DNA from: an uncultured Collinsella sp.
Lineage (GTDB): Bacteria > Actinomycetota > Coriobacteriia > Coriobacteriales > Coriobacteriaceae
Length of the DNA: 8,964 bases
Reading direction: 5' to 3'
Assembly (NCBI GenBank): GCA_900755005.1
Contig: CAAEEX010000109.1
Coordinates: 1 to 8,964, forward strand
The position numbers were made by a program, and so were the translations under genes. Shown piece by piece: positions 1 to 6,702 of this stretch (within the stretch, counting starts at the first letter, position 1; the number at the start of each line of letters is the position of its first letter). The notes under the pieces are model-generated. The model saw only the letters and a list, made by a program, of their open reading frames with translations. It did no database searches and was not told where the DNA came from.

Positions 1-3000
1 GCGGCCCTGCCGCTCGCCGCCGCCATCATCGTGCGCGCCGCCTCCATCTACCTGGCCCAACGCGCCGGCGACAAAGCCGCGTTCGAGGCCGTCCGCCGCG
101 TGCGCTCGTTCGTCTACGACAAGCTCACCGCACTCGGCCCCTCCTACACCGAGACCGTCCCCACCGCCGAGGCCGTCCAGACCAGCGTCGAGGGCGCCAC
201 GCAACTCCAGGTGTACTTTGGCGGCTACCTGCCGCAGCTCTTCTTTGCCGGCTTGGCACCCATCACGCTGTTTGTACTGCTCGTGGGCCAGGCGGGTCTT
301 CCCGCCGCGCTGCTGCTCGCCTGCGTTCCGATCATCCCCGTCTCCATTATGATGGTCATGCGCAACGCCAAAAAGATCGGTGCCGAGTACTGGGGCAGCT
401 ATGTCGATCTTGGCGGCATGTTCCTGGAGGCCGTGCAGGGTCTCACCACCCTTAAGGTCTACCAGGCCGATCGAAGCTGGCACGAGCGCATCAACGCCGA
501 GTCCGAGCGTTTCCGCACAGCGACCATGCACCTGCTGGTGATGCAGCTGCGCTCCATTTGCGTTATGGACCTGGTCGTCTATATGGGCGCCGCGCTCGGC
601 ATTATCGTGGCCGCACTGCAGCTCGCCACGGGCAAGATCGGCTTTGAGGCTGCCTTCCTCATCGTCTTTCTGTCACAGGAGTTCTTTTTGCCTATGCGCC
701 GCCTGGGATCGCTGTTTCACACGGCCATGAACGGCATGGCCGCCTCGCGCCGCATGTTTGGCATTTTGGATACGCCCGAGCCCGAGCGCGGCGATGTTGA
801 GCTTGACGGCCGCGGCGATATCGAGCTTGACGGCGTGGGTTATGTCTACGGCGACCGCACGGTGCTGGACAGCGCCAGCGCGACCATTGCGCACGGCTCG
901 CTCGTGGCACTCGTGGGCGAAAGCGGCGGCGGCAAGTCCACGCTCGCGGGGATTATCGCGGGCCGCAAGGGTGCCTACCGTGGCAGCGTTCGCATTGGCG
1001 GCGTCGAGCTGCGCGATGCCACGGCCGCCTCACTCATGCGTGCCGTCACCCTGGTGCCCACCAACGGCTACCTGTTTGCCGGCACCCTGCGCGACAACCT
1101 GCTGCTCGCCCAGCCCAACGCCACCGACGCCGAGCTTTTGCGCGCGCTCGGCCGCACGCGCGTGGCGGCCTTTGTGCAGGCCAACGGCGGGCTCGACATG
1201 GTGATTAACGAGGGCGGCACCAACCTTTCGGGTGGCCAGCGCCAGCGCGTGTGCATGGCCCGCGCTCTGCTGCACGACTCTCCCATCTATGTGTTTGACG
1301 AGGCGACGAGCAACGTCGATGCCGCAAGCGAGGCCGCGATCGGCGAGGTCATCGCGTCGCTTGCCGGCGAGCACACCGTGATCGTGGTGGCGCATCGCCT
1401 GTCGACAATCGTGGACGCCGACCAGATTCTGGTGCTGGAGCGCGGTCGCATTGCCGAGCGCGGCACCCATGATGAGCTCCTGTCGGGCGCGGGCGCCTAT
1501 GCGCGCATGTGGAACAGCCAGGAGCAGCTCTCGGCATATGCGTATGCGGAGGGTGATGCCGAGGATGCCGGCGCGGTTGAGGCTGTTGACGGCAGCACCG
1601 CCCGTACCGATGGCCTCAACGGTGCCGGCTCGTCTTCCGCTACCGCGGCGCCTGACTCCGGCCGCGCCCGTCGCTCGGCGCCGTCCATCATGTGGCGCAT
1701 GATGGGGCTCATCCGACCGCTTGCCGGCTGGCTTGTGCTAGCCGTCGCGCTGGGCAGCATCGGCATGCTCACCGCCGCGTTCGTGCCGGCCTTTGGTGCC
1801 CTCGGCCTTATGGCCGCGCTGGGCCGCAACGCCTTGGGGCTTGGTCTGATCGCAGCATGCGCGGCCTGTGCCGCCTGCGGCATCGCACGCGGGCCGCTCC
1901 ACTACGGCGAGCAGCTCTGCAACCATTACATCGCATTCCGTCTGCTCGCGCACGTTCGCGACCTGGTGTTTGGCGCCCTGCGCCAGCTCGCCCCCGCCAA
2001 GCTCGAGGGCCGCGGCAAGGGCGAGCTCGTGAGCCTGGTCACCTCGGATATCGAGCTGCTCGAGGTCTTCTACGCGCACACCATCTCGCCCATTGTCATC
2101 GCTCTGGTCTGCACCGTTGTGTTTGAGGGCTTTTTGCTGGCTGTGAGCCCCGAGCTCGCGGGCATCGCGCTCGTGGCCTACGCGGTCCTGGGCGTGCTGC
2201 TGCCCCTGATCTCGGCCAAGGCATGCGGCACCACCGGCCGCCAGAGCCGCGAGGGCGCCGGTAAGCTGGGTGCCTTTGTGCTCGACAGTCTACGCGGCGC
2301 GTCCGAGACTATCCAGTTTGCCGGTGGCGCCGATCGTAGCCGTGCCCTGGGCAATCTGACCGAGCAAGTCGGCGCCGTGGACGCGCGCCTCAAGCGCCGC
2401 CAGGCGGCCAGCGAGACCGTAGCCGATGCGCTTATTCTTGCGGTCAATCTGGTGATGCTCGGGCGTGCGCTGCAGCTGGTGGCTGCGGGAATGATTGACT
2501 TTGCCGCAGCGTTTGTCGCCGTCTTTACCTTTGTGTCGTCGTTTGGCTCGGTGATGGCCGTGAGCCGCCTGGGCGCCTCACTTCAGGAGACGCTCGCCTC
2601 GGGCGCACGCGTGCTCGATTTGCTCGACGAGCAGCCCCAGTGCGCCGAGGTCGCCGATGGACAGGACGTTGAGTTTGCCGGAGCCGCAGCCGAGCATGTG
2701 AGCTTTAGCTATGCGGGCGGCGTGGACGCGGGCGGCGCCGACGCCACAGAGCAGGCCGCGAACGACCCCGCTGCGAGTCTCATCCTCGACGACGTGACCT
2801 GCACCTTTGCGCCCGGCACCATGACCTGCATCATGGGGCGCTCGGGCTCGGGCAAGTCGACGCTGCTTAAACTGCTCATGCGCTTTTGGGACCCCACCGC
2901 CGGCGCTATCACGGTGAGCGGCGTCGATGCCCGCCACATCAACACGGCAAGCCTGCGCAGCCACGAGGCCTATATGACCCAGGACACACATCTGTTCTGC

Positions 3001-3456
3001 GGCACCGTACGCGAGAATCTGCTGGTCGCGCACGCCAACGCCACCGATGCCGAGCTGCTCGACGCTTGCCGCTCCGCCTCACTCACCACGCTCATCGACC
3101 GTCTGCCGCAGGGACTCGACACACCCGTTGCCGAGCTGGGCGACTCGCTTTCGGGCGGCGAGCGCCAGCGCATCGGCCTTGCGCGCATCTTCCTCAACGA
3201 CGCACCCTTCATCTTGCTCGACGAACCCACCAGCGCACTCGATGCCCTCAACGAGGCGTCCGTGATGCAGGCGATCGACGAGCTCAAGCGCCGCGGCAAG
3301 ACCATTGTGCTCGTGAGCCACCGTGCCAGCACCTGCGCGTTTGCCGATTTCTCGCTTTCGGTCGAGCACGGGAGGCTGAGCCAATGGCGCGCCCGGTCGA
3401 CACACCGGAGCTGGCACGCAAGCGCGAGCGCGAGGCTCAAATGGTGTCGCAGATGA
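1..3456 (+). CDS. Fused two-half ABC exporter, CydDC-like (5' truncated by window edge)
   Basis: The frame is open from base 1, so the true start lies upstream; the GTG at 31 is only the first in-frame start codon in view. Two membrane-domain/ATPase halves follow each other. Half 1 (about 1-1500) has Walker A GESGGGKS (916-939), signature LSGGQ (1225-1239), Walker B IYVFDE (1285-1302) and the H-loop His (1393-1395). A low-complexity Ala/Gly/Ser/Asp linker (about 1510-1690) leads to half 2, with a membrane domain (about 1700-2600), Walker A GRSGSGKS (2836-2859), Q-loop TQDTHLF, signature LSGGE (3148-3162), Walker B FILLDE (3208-3225) and H-loop His (3319-3321). The membrane parts resemble CydD (a YFGGYLPQLFFA-type segment) and CydC (an FRLLAHVRDLVF...GELVSLVTSDIELLE-type segment), which export cysteine/glutathione to the periplasm for cytochrome bd assembly. 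CydD and CydC are usually separate proteins; here they are one chain. The substrate is inferred; another lipid or drug exporter of this class is possible. The last 27 or so residues are Arg/Ser-rich and overlap the next gene, so they are probably not conserved. Confidence 0.88.
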   Translation, partial: AALPLAAAIIVRAASIYLAQRAGDKAAFEAVRRVRSFVYDKLTALGPSYTETVPTAEAVQTSVEGATQLQVYFGGYLPQLFFAGLAPITLFVLLVGQAGLPAALLLACVPIIPVSIMMVMRNAKKIGAEYWGSYVDLGGMFLEAVQGLTTLKVYQADRSWHERINAESERFRTATMHLLVMQLRSICVMDLVVYMGAALGIIVAALQLATGKIGFEAAFLIVFLSQEFFLPMRRLGSLFHTAMNGMAASRRMFGILDTPEPERGDVELDGRGDIELDGVGYVYGDRTVLDSASATIAHGSLVALVGESGGGKSTLAGIIAGRKGAYRGSVRIGGVELRDATAASLMRAVTLVPTNGYLFAGTLRDNLLLAQPNATDAELLRALGRTRVAAFVQANGGLDMVINEGGTNLSGGQRQRVCMARALLHDSPIYVFDEATSNVDAASEAAIGEVIASLAGEHTVIVVAHRLSTIVDADQILVLERGRIAERGTHDELLSGAGAYARMWNSQEQLSAYAYAEGDAEDAGAVEAVDGSTARTDGLNGAGSSSATAAPDSGRARRSAPSIMWRMMGLIRPLAGWLVLAVALGSIGMLTAAFVPAFGALGLMAALGRNALGLGLIAACAACAACGIARGPLHYGEQLCNHYIAFRLLAHVRDLVFGALRQLAPAKLEGRGKGELVSLVTSDIELLEVFYAHTISPIVIALVCTVVFEGFLLAVSPELAGIALVAYAVLGVLLPLISAKACGTTGRQSREGAGKLGAFVLDSLRGASETIQFAGGADRSRALGNLTEQVGAVDARLKRRQAASETVADALILAVNLVMLGRALQLVAAGMIDFAAAFVAVFTFVSSFGSVMAVSRLGASLQETLASGARVLDLLDEQPQCAEVADGQDVEFAGAAAEHVSFSYAGGVDAGGADATEQAANDPAASLILDDVTCTFAPGTMTCIMGRSGSGKSTLLKLLMRFWDPTAGAITVSGVDARHINTASLRSHEAYMTQDTHLFCGTVRENLLVAHANATDAELLDACRSASLTTLIDRLPQGLDTPVAELGDSLSGGERQRIGLARIFLNDAPFILLDEPTSALDALNEASVMQAIDELKRRGKTIVLVSHRASTCAFADFSLSVEHGRLSQWRARSTHRSWHASASARLKWCRR
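3370..3375 (+). promoter_or_regulatory. Shine-Dalgarno for the YgbA-like gene, inside the ABC gene
   Basis: A GGGAGG lies 8 nt before the ATG at 3384. It fixes that start rather than any earlier in-frame codon, and it lies inside the coding sequence of the ABC exporter. This supports translational coupling. Confidence 0.7.
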
Positions 3457-3803
3457 TTGCGCTGTGGTGTCGTGGGCATCATGGCGGCGGGCATGCGGTC
3501 GAGCAGGCTGGCGACGATGAGCCTGTGCGCGTGAAGCTCGGCCTTCGGACCATTACGCTCTGCCCCACTTGCGCCGAACTGCAGAAATACGCCGTCGCGC
3601 GCATTGAGCGCTGCCCGCACATGGGTACCAAGACATTTTGCTCGGCCTGTCCTTCGCATTGTTACCGGCCTGCCATGCGCGAGAAGATCCGCGAGGTCAT
3701 GCGCTGGTCGGGCCCGCGCATGATCTTCTATCGCCCCATCACCGCCATACGTCACGCAATGGTGACCGTGCAATCCAAACGGGCGGTGGCGCGGAGCAAG
3801 TAG
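3384..3803 (+). CDS. ygbA: YgbA-family cysteine-rich protein ('nitrous oxide-stimulated promoter' family)
   Basis: This is a 139-residue soluble protein. The family hallmark runs through the second half: CPTC (60-63), RIERCPHMGTKTFC (73-86), CSACPSHCY (86-94), then a basic helix, VMRWSGPRM (105-113) and a Pro/His tail. The N-terminal third has a charged helix, MIALWC and a GHH motif (31-33). Cysteines 29, 60, 63, 77, 86, 89 and 93 plus His32/33 look like a metal or iron-sulfur site, which is inference. E. coli ygbA belongs to the nitric-oxide-responsive NsrR regulon; its biochemical role is not well defined. The start is chosen from GGGAGG 8 nt upstream and because homology-like sequence begins here. 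It overlaps the ABC exporter end by 73 bp in a different frame (+3 versus +1), so it is almost certainly on the same transcript. Confidence 0.85.
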   Translation: MARPVDTPELARKREREAQMVSQMIALWCRGHHGGGHAVEQAGDDEPVRVKLGLRTITLCPTCAELQKYAVARIERCPHMGTKTFCSACPSHCYRPAMREKIREVMRWSGPRMIFYRPITAIRHAMVTVQSKRAVARSK

Positions 3804-3845
3804 CGCTGGAGCCGGCGCACGCCGTTGCCGCCCCGCGCCTCATCC

Positions 3846-3910
3846 AAACGTGTACGTCAGCCTCCAAACATGTCATTTTTTGTCGGTTTTGGAGGCTGAC
3901 GTACACGTTT
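3846..3910. repeat. Perfect 23-bp inverted repeat, 19-nt loop
   Basis: The arms 3846-3868 and 3888-3910 are exact reverse complements; the arm includes GTACGTCAGCCTCC. The 19-nt loop contains a run of six T. It begins 42 nt after the YgbA-like stop codon. There is no clean U-tract after the right arm, only TTTT at its edge, so a rho-independent terminator is possible but not typical. The perfection of the arms fits a small palindromic repeat or a recently copied element better. It does not share the GGGAC core of the two repeats further right. Confidence 0.9.
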
Positions 3911-3972
3911 TGGAGCGAGGCCGATGCCACGCGGCGGGCCTCATGCACCGCCTAGCCTTTCCAGTCGATTTC

Positions 3973-4003
3973 GGCCCCCGACGCACTCGGTGCGCTGGGG
4001 GCC
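3973..4003. other. GC-rich hairpin upstream of the histidinol phosphatase gene
   Basis: GGCCCCC (3973-3979) pairs with GGGGGCC (3997-4003), followed by a wobble, one mismatch, then CGCAC/GTGCG around a TCG loop (3987-3989). There is no T-run on the right side. It ends 7 nt before a candidate -10 box, so it could be a terminator stem for upstream transcripts, an operator-like palindrome, or incidental GC-rich structure. Confidence 0.5.
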
Positions 4004-4010
4004 GCGCCAT

Positions 4011-4016
4011 TACAAT
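4011..4016 (+). promoter_or_regulatory. Candidate -10 box (TACAAT) for the histidinol phosphatase
   Basis: TACAAT lies 32 nt before the ATG at 4049 and matches the -10 consensus in five of six positions. No good -35 box is visible 16-18 nt upstream, where the hairpin lies. It is the only plausible promoter element in the 245-bp gap. Confidence 0.3.
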
Positions 4017-4048
4017 GGAGCGGATTAGCCAAATGCAAAGGAGCCGTC

Positions 4049-4960
4049 ATGTCCGCATGTCCGCTGGTCGATTGCCATACCCACACCTCGTTTTCGGACG
4101 GGCACGCCTCGTTTGAGGAAAACGTCCGCGCTGCTGCAGCCGCCGGATGTCAGGTCATGGTCTCGACCGACCACCTCACCCTGCCCGCCAGTATGGACGC
4201 CAGCTGCGAGGTGCAGATTGTCGAGGGCGACCTGCCGGCACATCGCCTGGCATTTGAGGACGCCCACAAGCTCGCCGCGCAGATCGCGCCGGAGCTCACC
4301 TTTATCTATGGTTTTGAATGCGATTGGTACGAGGGCTGCGAGCCCTTGGTTGAGCGCTGGTCAGCGGGCGCCGTGGTGCGCCTGGGCAGCGTGCATTGGA
4401 TCGGCGACCCCGGCGACATCATGGCCGGCGCCGCAGGCACGGCGGGAACGGAGGATGTCGCTCGCCCCGATACGCCCGATTCGCTCTGTGGCTGGATCGA
4501 CGACGACACCAACCTGCATGTTTGGGAGAACCTGGGCGTGCACGGCGTGTGGGAGCGCTACGTCGACGACTGGTGCCACGCCTGCGAAAGCTCGCTCAAC
4601 TTTGACGTGATGGCCCATCCCGACCTGGTCATGCGCTTTTCGAAGGAAGGCTTTGCGCCTGACTTTGACCCCGCGCCGTTTTGGGGGCAGATGGCCGAGT
4701 GCGCCCACGATACGGGTCGCCGCGTTGAGGTCTCGACCGCCGCGCCGCGCAAGGGCCTCGACGATTACTATCCCGCAACCGGCCTGTTGCGCTGTTTCGC
4801 CCACGCCGAGGTGCCGATCACTTTTGGCTCGGACGCGCACCGCGCCTGCGACATCTGCTGGAACATCCGCGAAGCCCAGGCCCACGCCTACGACTGCGGC
4901 TACCGCACCTTCGATATCCCCCACCCCACCGGCGAATGGGAGCCCACGCCCCTCGCCTAA
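4049..4960 (+). CDS. hisK: Histidinol-phosphate phosphatase, PHP family
   Basis: This 303-residue protein probably removes phosphate from L-histidinol phosphate, the penultimate stage of histidine synthesis. Metal-binding PHP motifs are all present in order: DCHTHTSFSDG (8-18; His10, His12), STDH (39-42), GFECDW (88-93; Glu90), SVHW (114-117; His116), DVMAHPD (186-192; His190) and ITFGSDAH (257-264; Asp262, His264). The start is the ATG preceded by AAAGGAG (4037-4043) at 5-nt spacing. It is convergent with the his operon, whose HisB lacks a phosphatase domain, and this supports the assignment. The middle (about 125-155) has an Ala/Gly/Asp-rich stretch that may be a loop. The family is also named HisJ in Bacillus; other PHP phosphoesterases are the main alternative. 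The TAA stop abuts the composite repeat. Confidence 0.9.
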   Translation: MSACPLVDCHTHTSFSDGHASFEENVRAAAAAGCQVMVSTDHLTLPASMDASCEVQIVEGDLPAHRLAFEDAHKLAAQIAPELTFIYGFECDWYEGCEPLVERWSAGAVVRLGSVHWIGDPGDIMAGAAGTAGTEDVARPDTPDSLCGWIDDDTNLHVWENLGVHGVWERYVDDWCHACESSLNFDVMAHPDLVMRFSKEGFAPDFDPAPFWGQMAECAHDTGRRVEVSTAAPRKGLDDYYPATGLLRCFAHAEVPITFGSDAHRACDICWNIREAQAHAYDCGYRTFDIPHPTGEWEPTPLA

Positions 4961-5097
4961 CTAGTCGTTGGGGACGTTCTTAAACGACTAGTCATCAGGG
5001 ACACTCTTCACGATTGGTGCAATGGGGTCAGGTTACTTTGTGCCGGCAAAGACTGTCCCAAACGACTAGTCGTTTAAGAACGTCCCCAATGACTAGT
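4960..5097. repeat. Composite 27-bp-period inverted repeat (REP/BIME-like) between hisK and hisE
   Basis: The outer arms 4960-4992 and 5065-5097 are 33-bp reverse complements with one mismatch. Inside, 13-nt cores occur at 4970, 4997 and 5024 on the + strand and, inverted, at 5048 and 5075. They read GGGGACGTTCTTA, AGGGACACTCTTC, GGGGTCAGGTTAC, TGGGACAGTCTTT (reverse strand) and GGGGACGTTCTTA (reverse strand). Start-to-start spacing within each orientation is exactly 27 bp. The 14-nt linkers next to the outer cores are ACTAGT-centred; the one at 5061-5074 (AACGACTAGTCGTT) is a perfect palindrome, while the central linkers have diverged. ACTAGT occurs four times. The element fills the whole gap between two convergent genes and could also act as a bidirectional transcription stop, although there is no T-tract. 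It resembles REP/BIME arrays mobilised by RAYT (Y1) transposases; no transposase is in the window. Confidence 0.9.
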
Positions 5098-5410
5098 GAC
5101 GGCGGGCGTTGAGTTCGCCGGCTAGTTCGTCGAGAGTGATGCCGTAGCGCTCGAGGGTTACGAGCAGGTGGTAGATCAGGTCGCCGGCCTCGTAGCGGAT
5201 GTGGTCGTGATCGTTATCCTTGCAGGCCATGATCACCTCGCTCGCCTCCTCGGCAAGCTTTTTGAGCAGCTCATCCTCAACGTCGGTCAGCAAGCGAGCG
5301 GTATAGCTCTCCTCCGGCGACGCATCGCGACGGCCGTGAATCACTTCGGCCAGCCCCGTCAGCGTCTCGCCGATATTTCCATCCTGAACATTTGCGGTGC
5401 GCACGCCCAT
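5093..5410 (-). CDS. hisE: Phosphoribosyl-ATP pyrophosphatase HisE
   Basis: This 105-residue enzyme hydrolyses PR-ATP to PR-AMP and pyrophosphate, the second step of histidine synthesis. It has the all-alpha MazG-like fold signature: SYTARL (35-40), KKLAEEASEV (50-59, with metal-binding glutamates) and YEAGDLIYHLLV (73-84, with Glu74 and Asp77). The length is normal for a stand-alone HisE, so it is not fused to HisI as in enterobacteria. The ATG is preceded by AAAGGA with a 7-nt spacer. It is the last gene of the operon, 36 bp after hisI. Its TAG stop codon is part of the terminal ACTAGT of the composite repeat. Confidence 0.95.
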   Translation of the reverse strand: MGVRTANVQDGNIGETLTGLAEVIHGRRDASPEESYTARLLTDVEDELLKKLAEEASEVIMACKDNDHDHIRYEAGDLIYHLLVTLERYGITLDELAGELNARRH

Positions 5411-5446
5411 CGTTCAATCCTTTCTGCGTAGCCGAGCAATTGCACG

Positions 5447-5776
5447 CTAGTCGAGTTTATTAAAGAAGCAGGTACGGTTGCCGGTATGGCACGCCGGGCC
5501 CGGCGAGTCCACCTTGGCAAGAAGTGTGTCGTTGTCGCAATCGGACCACAGCTCGCGGAGCTGCTGCATGTTGCCGCTCGTCGCGCCCTTGTTCCAGAGC
5601 TCCTGGCGGCTGCGACTCCAAAACCACGTGGTACCGGTCTTAAGCGTCAGCCCCACCGACTCCTCGTTCATCCAAGCAACCATGAGCACCTCGCCGGTGT
5701 CATACTGCTGAACCACACAAGGAATCAGCCCGCGGTCGTCGTATTTAAGCTTTGAAGGATCGACTATCTCTTCCAT
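5447..5776 (-). CDS. hisI: Phosphoribosyl-AMP cyclohydrolase HisI
   Basis: This 109-residue enzyme opens the adenine ring of PR-AMP, the third step. Family motifs are WMNEES (35-40), TWFWSRSRQELWNKGATSGN (50-69), SDCDND (78-83; Mg2+ aspartates plus Zn2+ Cys80) and GPACHTGNRTCFF (93-105; Zn2+ Cys96 and Cys103). The frame stays open back to an ATG at 5917, but the extra 47 residues read through a structured intergenic element and do not look like HisI. The start at 5776, preceded by GGGGAGA, gives the normal family length and begins MEEIVDPSKLKYDDRGL. It lies downstream of hisF across a 140-bp gap. Confidence 0.95.
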   Translation of the reverse strand: MEEIVDPSKLKYDDRGLIPCVVQQYDTGEVLMVAWMNEESVGLTLKTGTTWFWSRSRQELWNKGATSGNMQQLRELWSDCDNDTLLAKVDSPGPACHTGNRTCFFNKLD

Positions 5777-5812
5777 TTCTCTCCCCAATTTAACCCCACA
5801 GGTCGGCGAGGG

Positions 5813-5907
5813 TTGTCCAGGTGCCCGAGATTCCGAGCGACAAGCCCGACGACGCGTACTTTGGTACGCGAGGAGGGTTGGAGCCGGAAGGTCGGGTGCC
5901 TGGGCAA
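5813..5907. repeat. Nested imperfect hairpin of about 95 nt between hisF and hisI
   Basis: The outer arms 5813-5828 and 5892-5907 form 16 pairs (13 Watson-Crick and 3 G-U) on the + strand; on the - strand the three wobbles become A-C mismatches. Inner pairs are 5831-5835 with 5885-5889, CAA/CCC (5841-5847, one bulge) with GGGTTG (5875-5880), and a perfect tip CGCGTAC / TTTG / GTACGCG (5853-5870). It starts about 10 nt beyond the hisF stop in the transcript. It may be a repeat, an mRNA-stabilising structure or a processing site; no known riboswitch was recognised. Confidence 0.6.
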
Positions 5908-5916
5908 GCCGCAGCA

Positions 5917-6699
5917 CTAGAAGTCCAACCTCACAGGAATGCCCTGCGACGCCATATACTCCTTCACTTCGCGAATGCTGAAGGTTCCAAAGTGAAAGAC
6001 GCTGGCCGCCAGCACGGCGTCGGCTTCGCCCTCGATCACGCCCTCGGCAAAATGCTCGAGCGTGCCCACGCCGCCGCTCGCGATGACGGGAATCGGCACC
6101 GCGCGCGCCACGGCACGGGTGAGTGCCAGGTCGAAGCCAGCCTTGGTGCCGTCGCGATCCATGCTGGTGAGCAAAATCTCACCGGCGCCGCGACGAGCCG
6201 CCTCCTCGGCCCACGCCACCGCATCGATACCCGTGGCGTTGCGACCGCCCGCCGTAAAAACCTCCCACTTATCGGCGCCCGGCTCCCCGGGCAGGCCCAC
6301 ACGCTTGGCATCAATCGCCACAACCACGGCTTGGCTGCCAAACGCCGCGGCAGCCTGGCTGATCAACGACGGGTCGCGCACGGCAGCGGAGTTAAGCGAC
6401 ACCTTGTCGGCACCGGCGGCAACCATGGTCCGCATGCCCGCCAAGTCGCGAAAACCGCCGCCCACGGTATAGGGAATGGCCAGCTCCTCGGCCGCATGCG
6501 CCGCCATCTCAATGGTCGTCGCGCGGTTGTCGCTCGTCGCGGTAATGTCCAAAAATACGACCTCGTCCGCACCCTCGCGGTCGTAGGCGCGGGCCAGCTC
6601 CACCGGGTCGCCAGCATCGCGCAGGCTCACGAAGTTGACGCCCTTGACCACGCGGCCGTCCTTGACGTCCAGGCAGGGAATCACGCGTTTGGTAAGCAT
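5917..6699 (-). CDS. hisF: Imidazole glycerol phosphate synthase cyclase subunit HisF
   Basis: This 260-residue TIM barrel closes the imidazole ring from PRFAR using ammonia channelled from HisH, releasing IGP and AICAR. It starts MLTKRVIPCLDVKDGRVVKG; catalytic Asp11 (CLDVKDGR) and Asp130 (VVVAIDAKR) fall at the same positions as in the well-studied Thermotoga enzyme. Phosphate-binding segments are YTVGGGF (77-83), VSLNSAAV (100-107), SMDRDGTKAG (179-188) and VIASGGVG (205-212). The length is standard. It begins 3 nt after the hisA stop, with GGGGAGGAG inside the end of hisA, so the two are probably translationally coupled. Confidence 0.97.
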   Translation of the reverse strand: MLTKRVIPCLDVKDGRVVKGVNFVSLRDAGDPVELARAYDREGADEVVFLDITATSDNRATTIEMAAHAAEELAIPYTVGGGFRDLAGMRTMVAAGADKVSLNSAAVRDPSLISQAAAAFGSQAVVVAIDAKRVGLPGEPGADKWEVFTAGGRNATGIDAVAWAEEAARRGAGEILLTSMDRDGTKAGFDLALTRAVARAVPIPVIASGGVGTLEHFAEGVIEGEADAVLAASVFHFGTFSIREVKEYMASQGIPVRLDF

Positions 6700-6702
6700 G
6701 GG

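Noticed and set aside
2886..3383. Longer start for the YgbA-like protein, inside the ABC gene
   Set aside because: The upstream 166 codons are an Arg/His-rich off-frame reading of the second ATPase domain. Family-like sequence and a ribosome site begin at 3384.
3638..4116. Small open frames on both strands around the 3846-3910 palindrome
   Set aside because: They arise from the palindrome and flanking GC-rich DNA. They have no ribosome sites and no homology-like features.
4960..5097. CRISPR array
   Set aside because: The 27-bp periodicity is of short cores with palindromic linkers in inverted orientation, not direct repeats with unique spacers, and no cas genes are present.
5777..5917. N-terminal extension of HisI from an ATG at 5917
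   Set aside because: It would encode 47 Arg/Pro-rich residues from the structured gap. The ATG at 5776 has a ribosome site and gives the normal HisI length.
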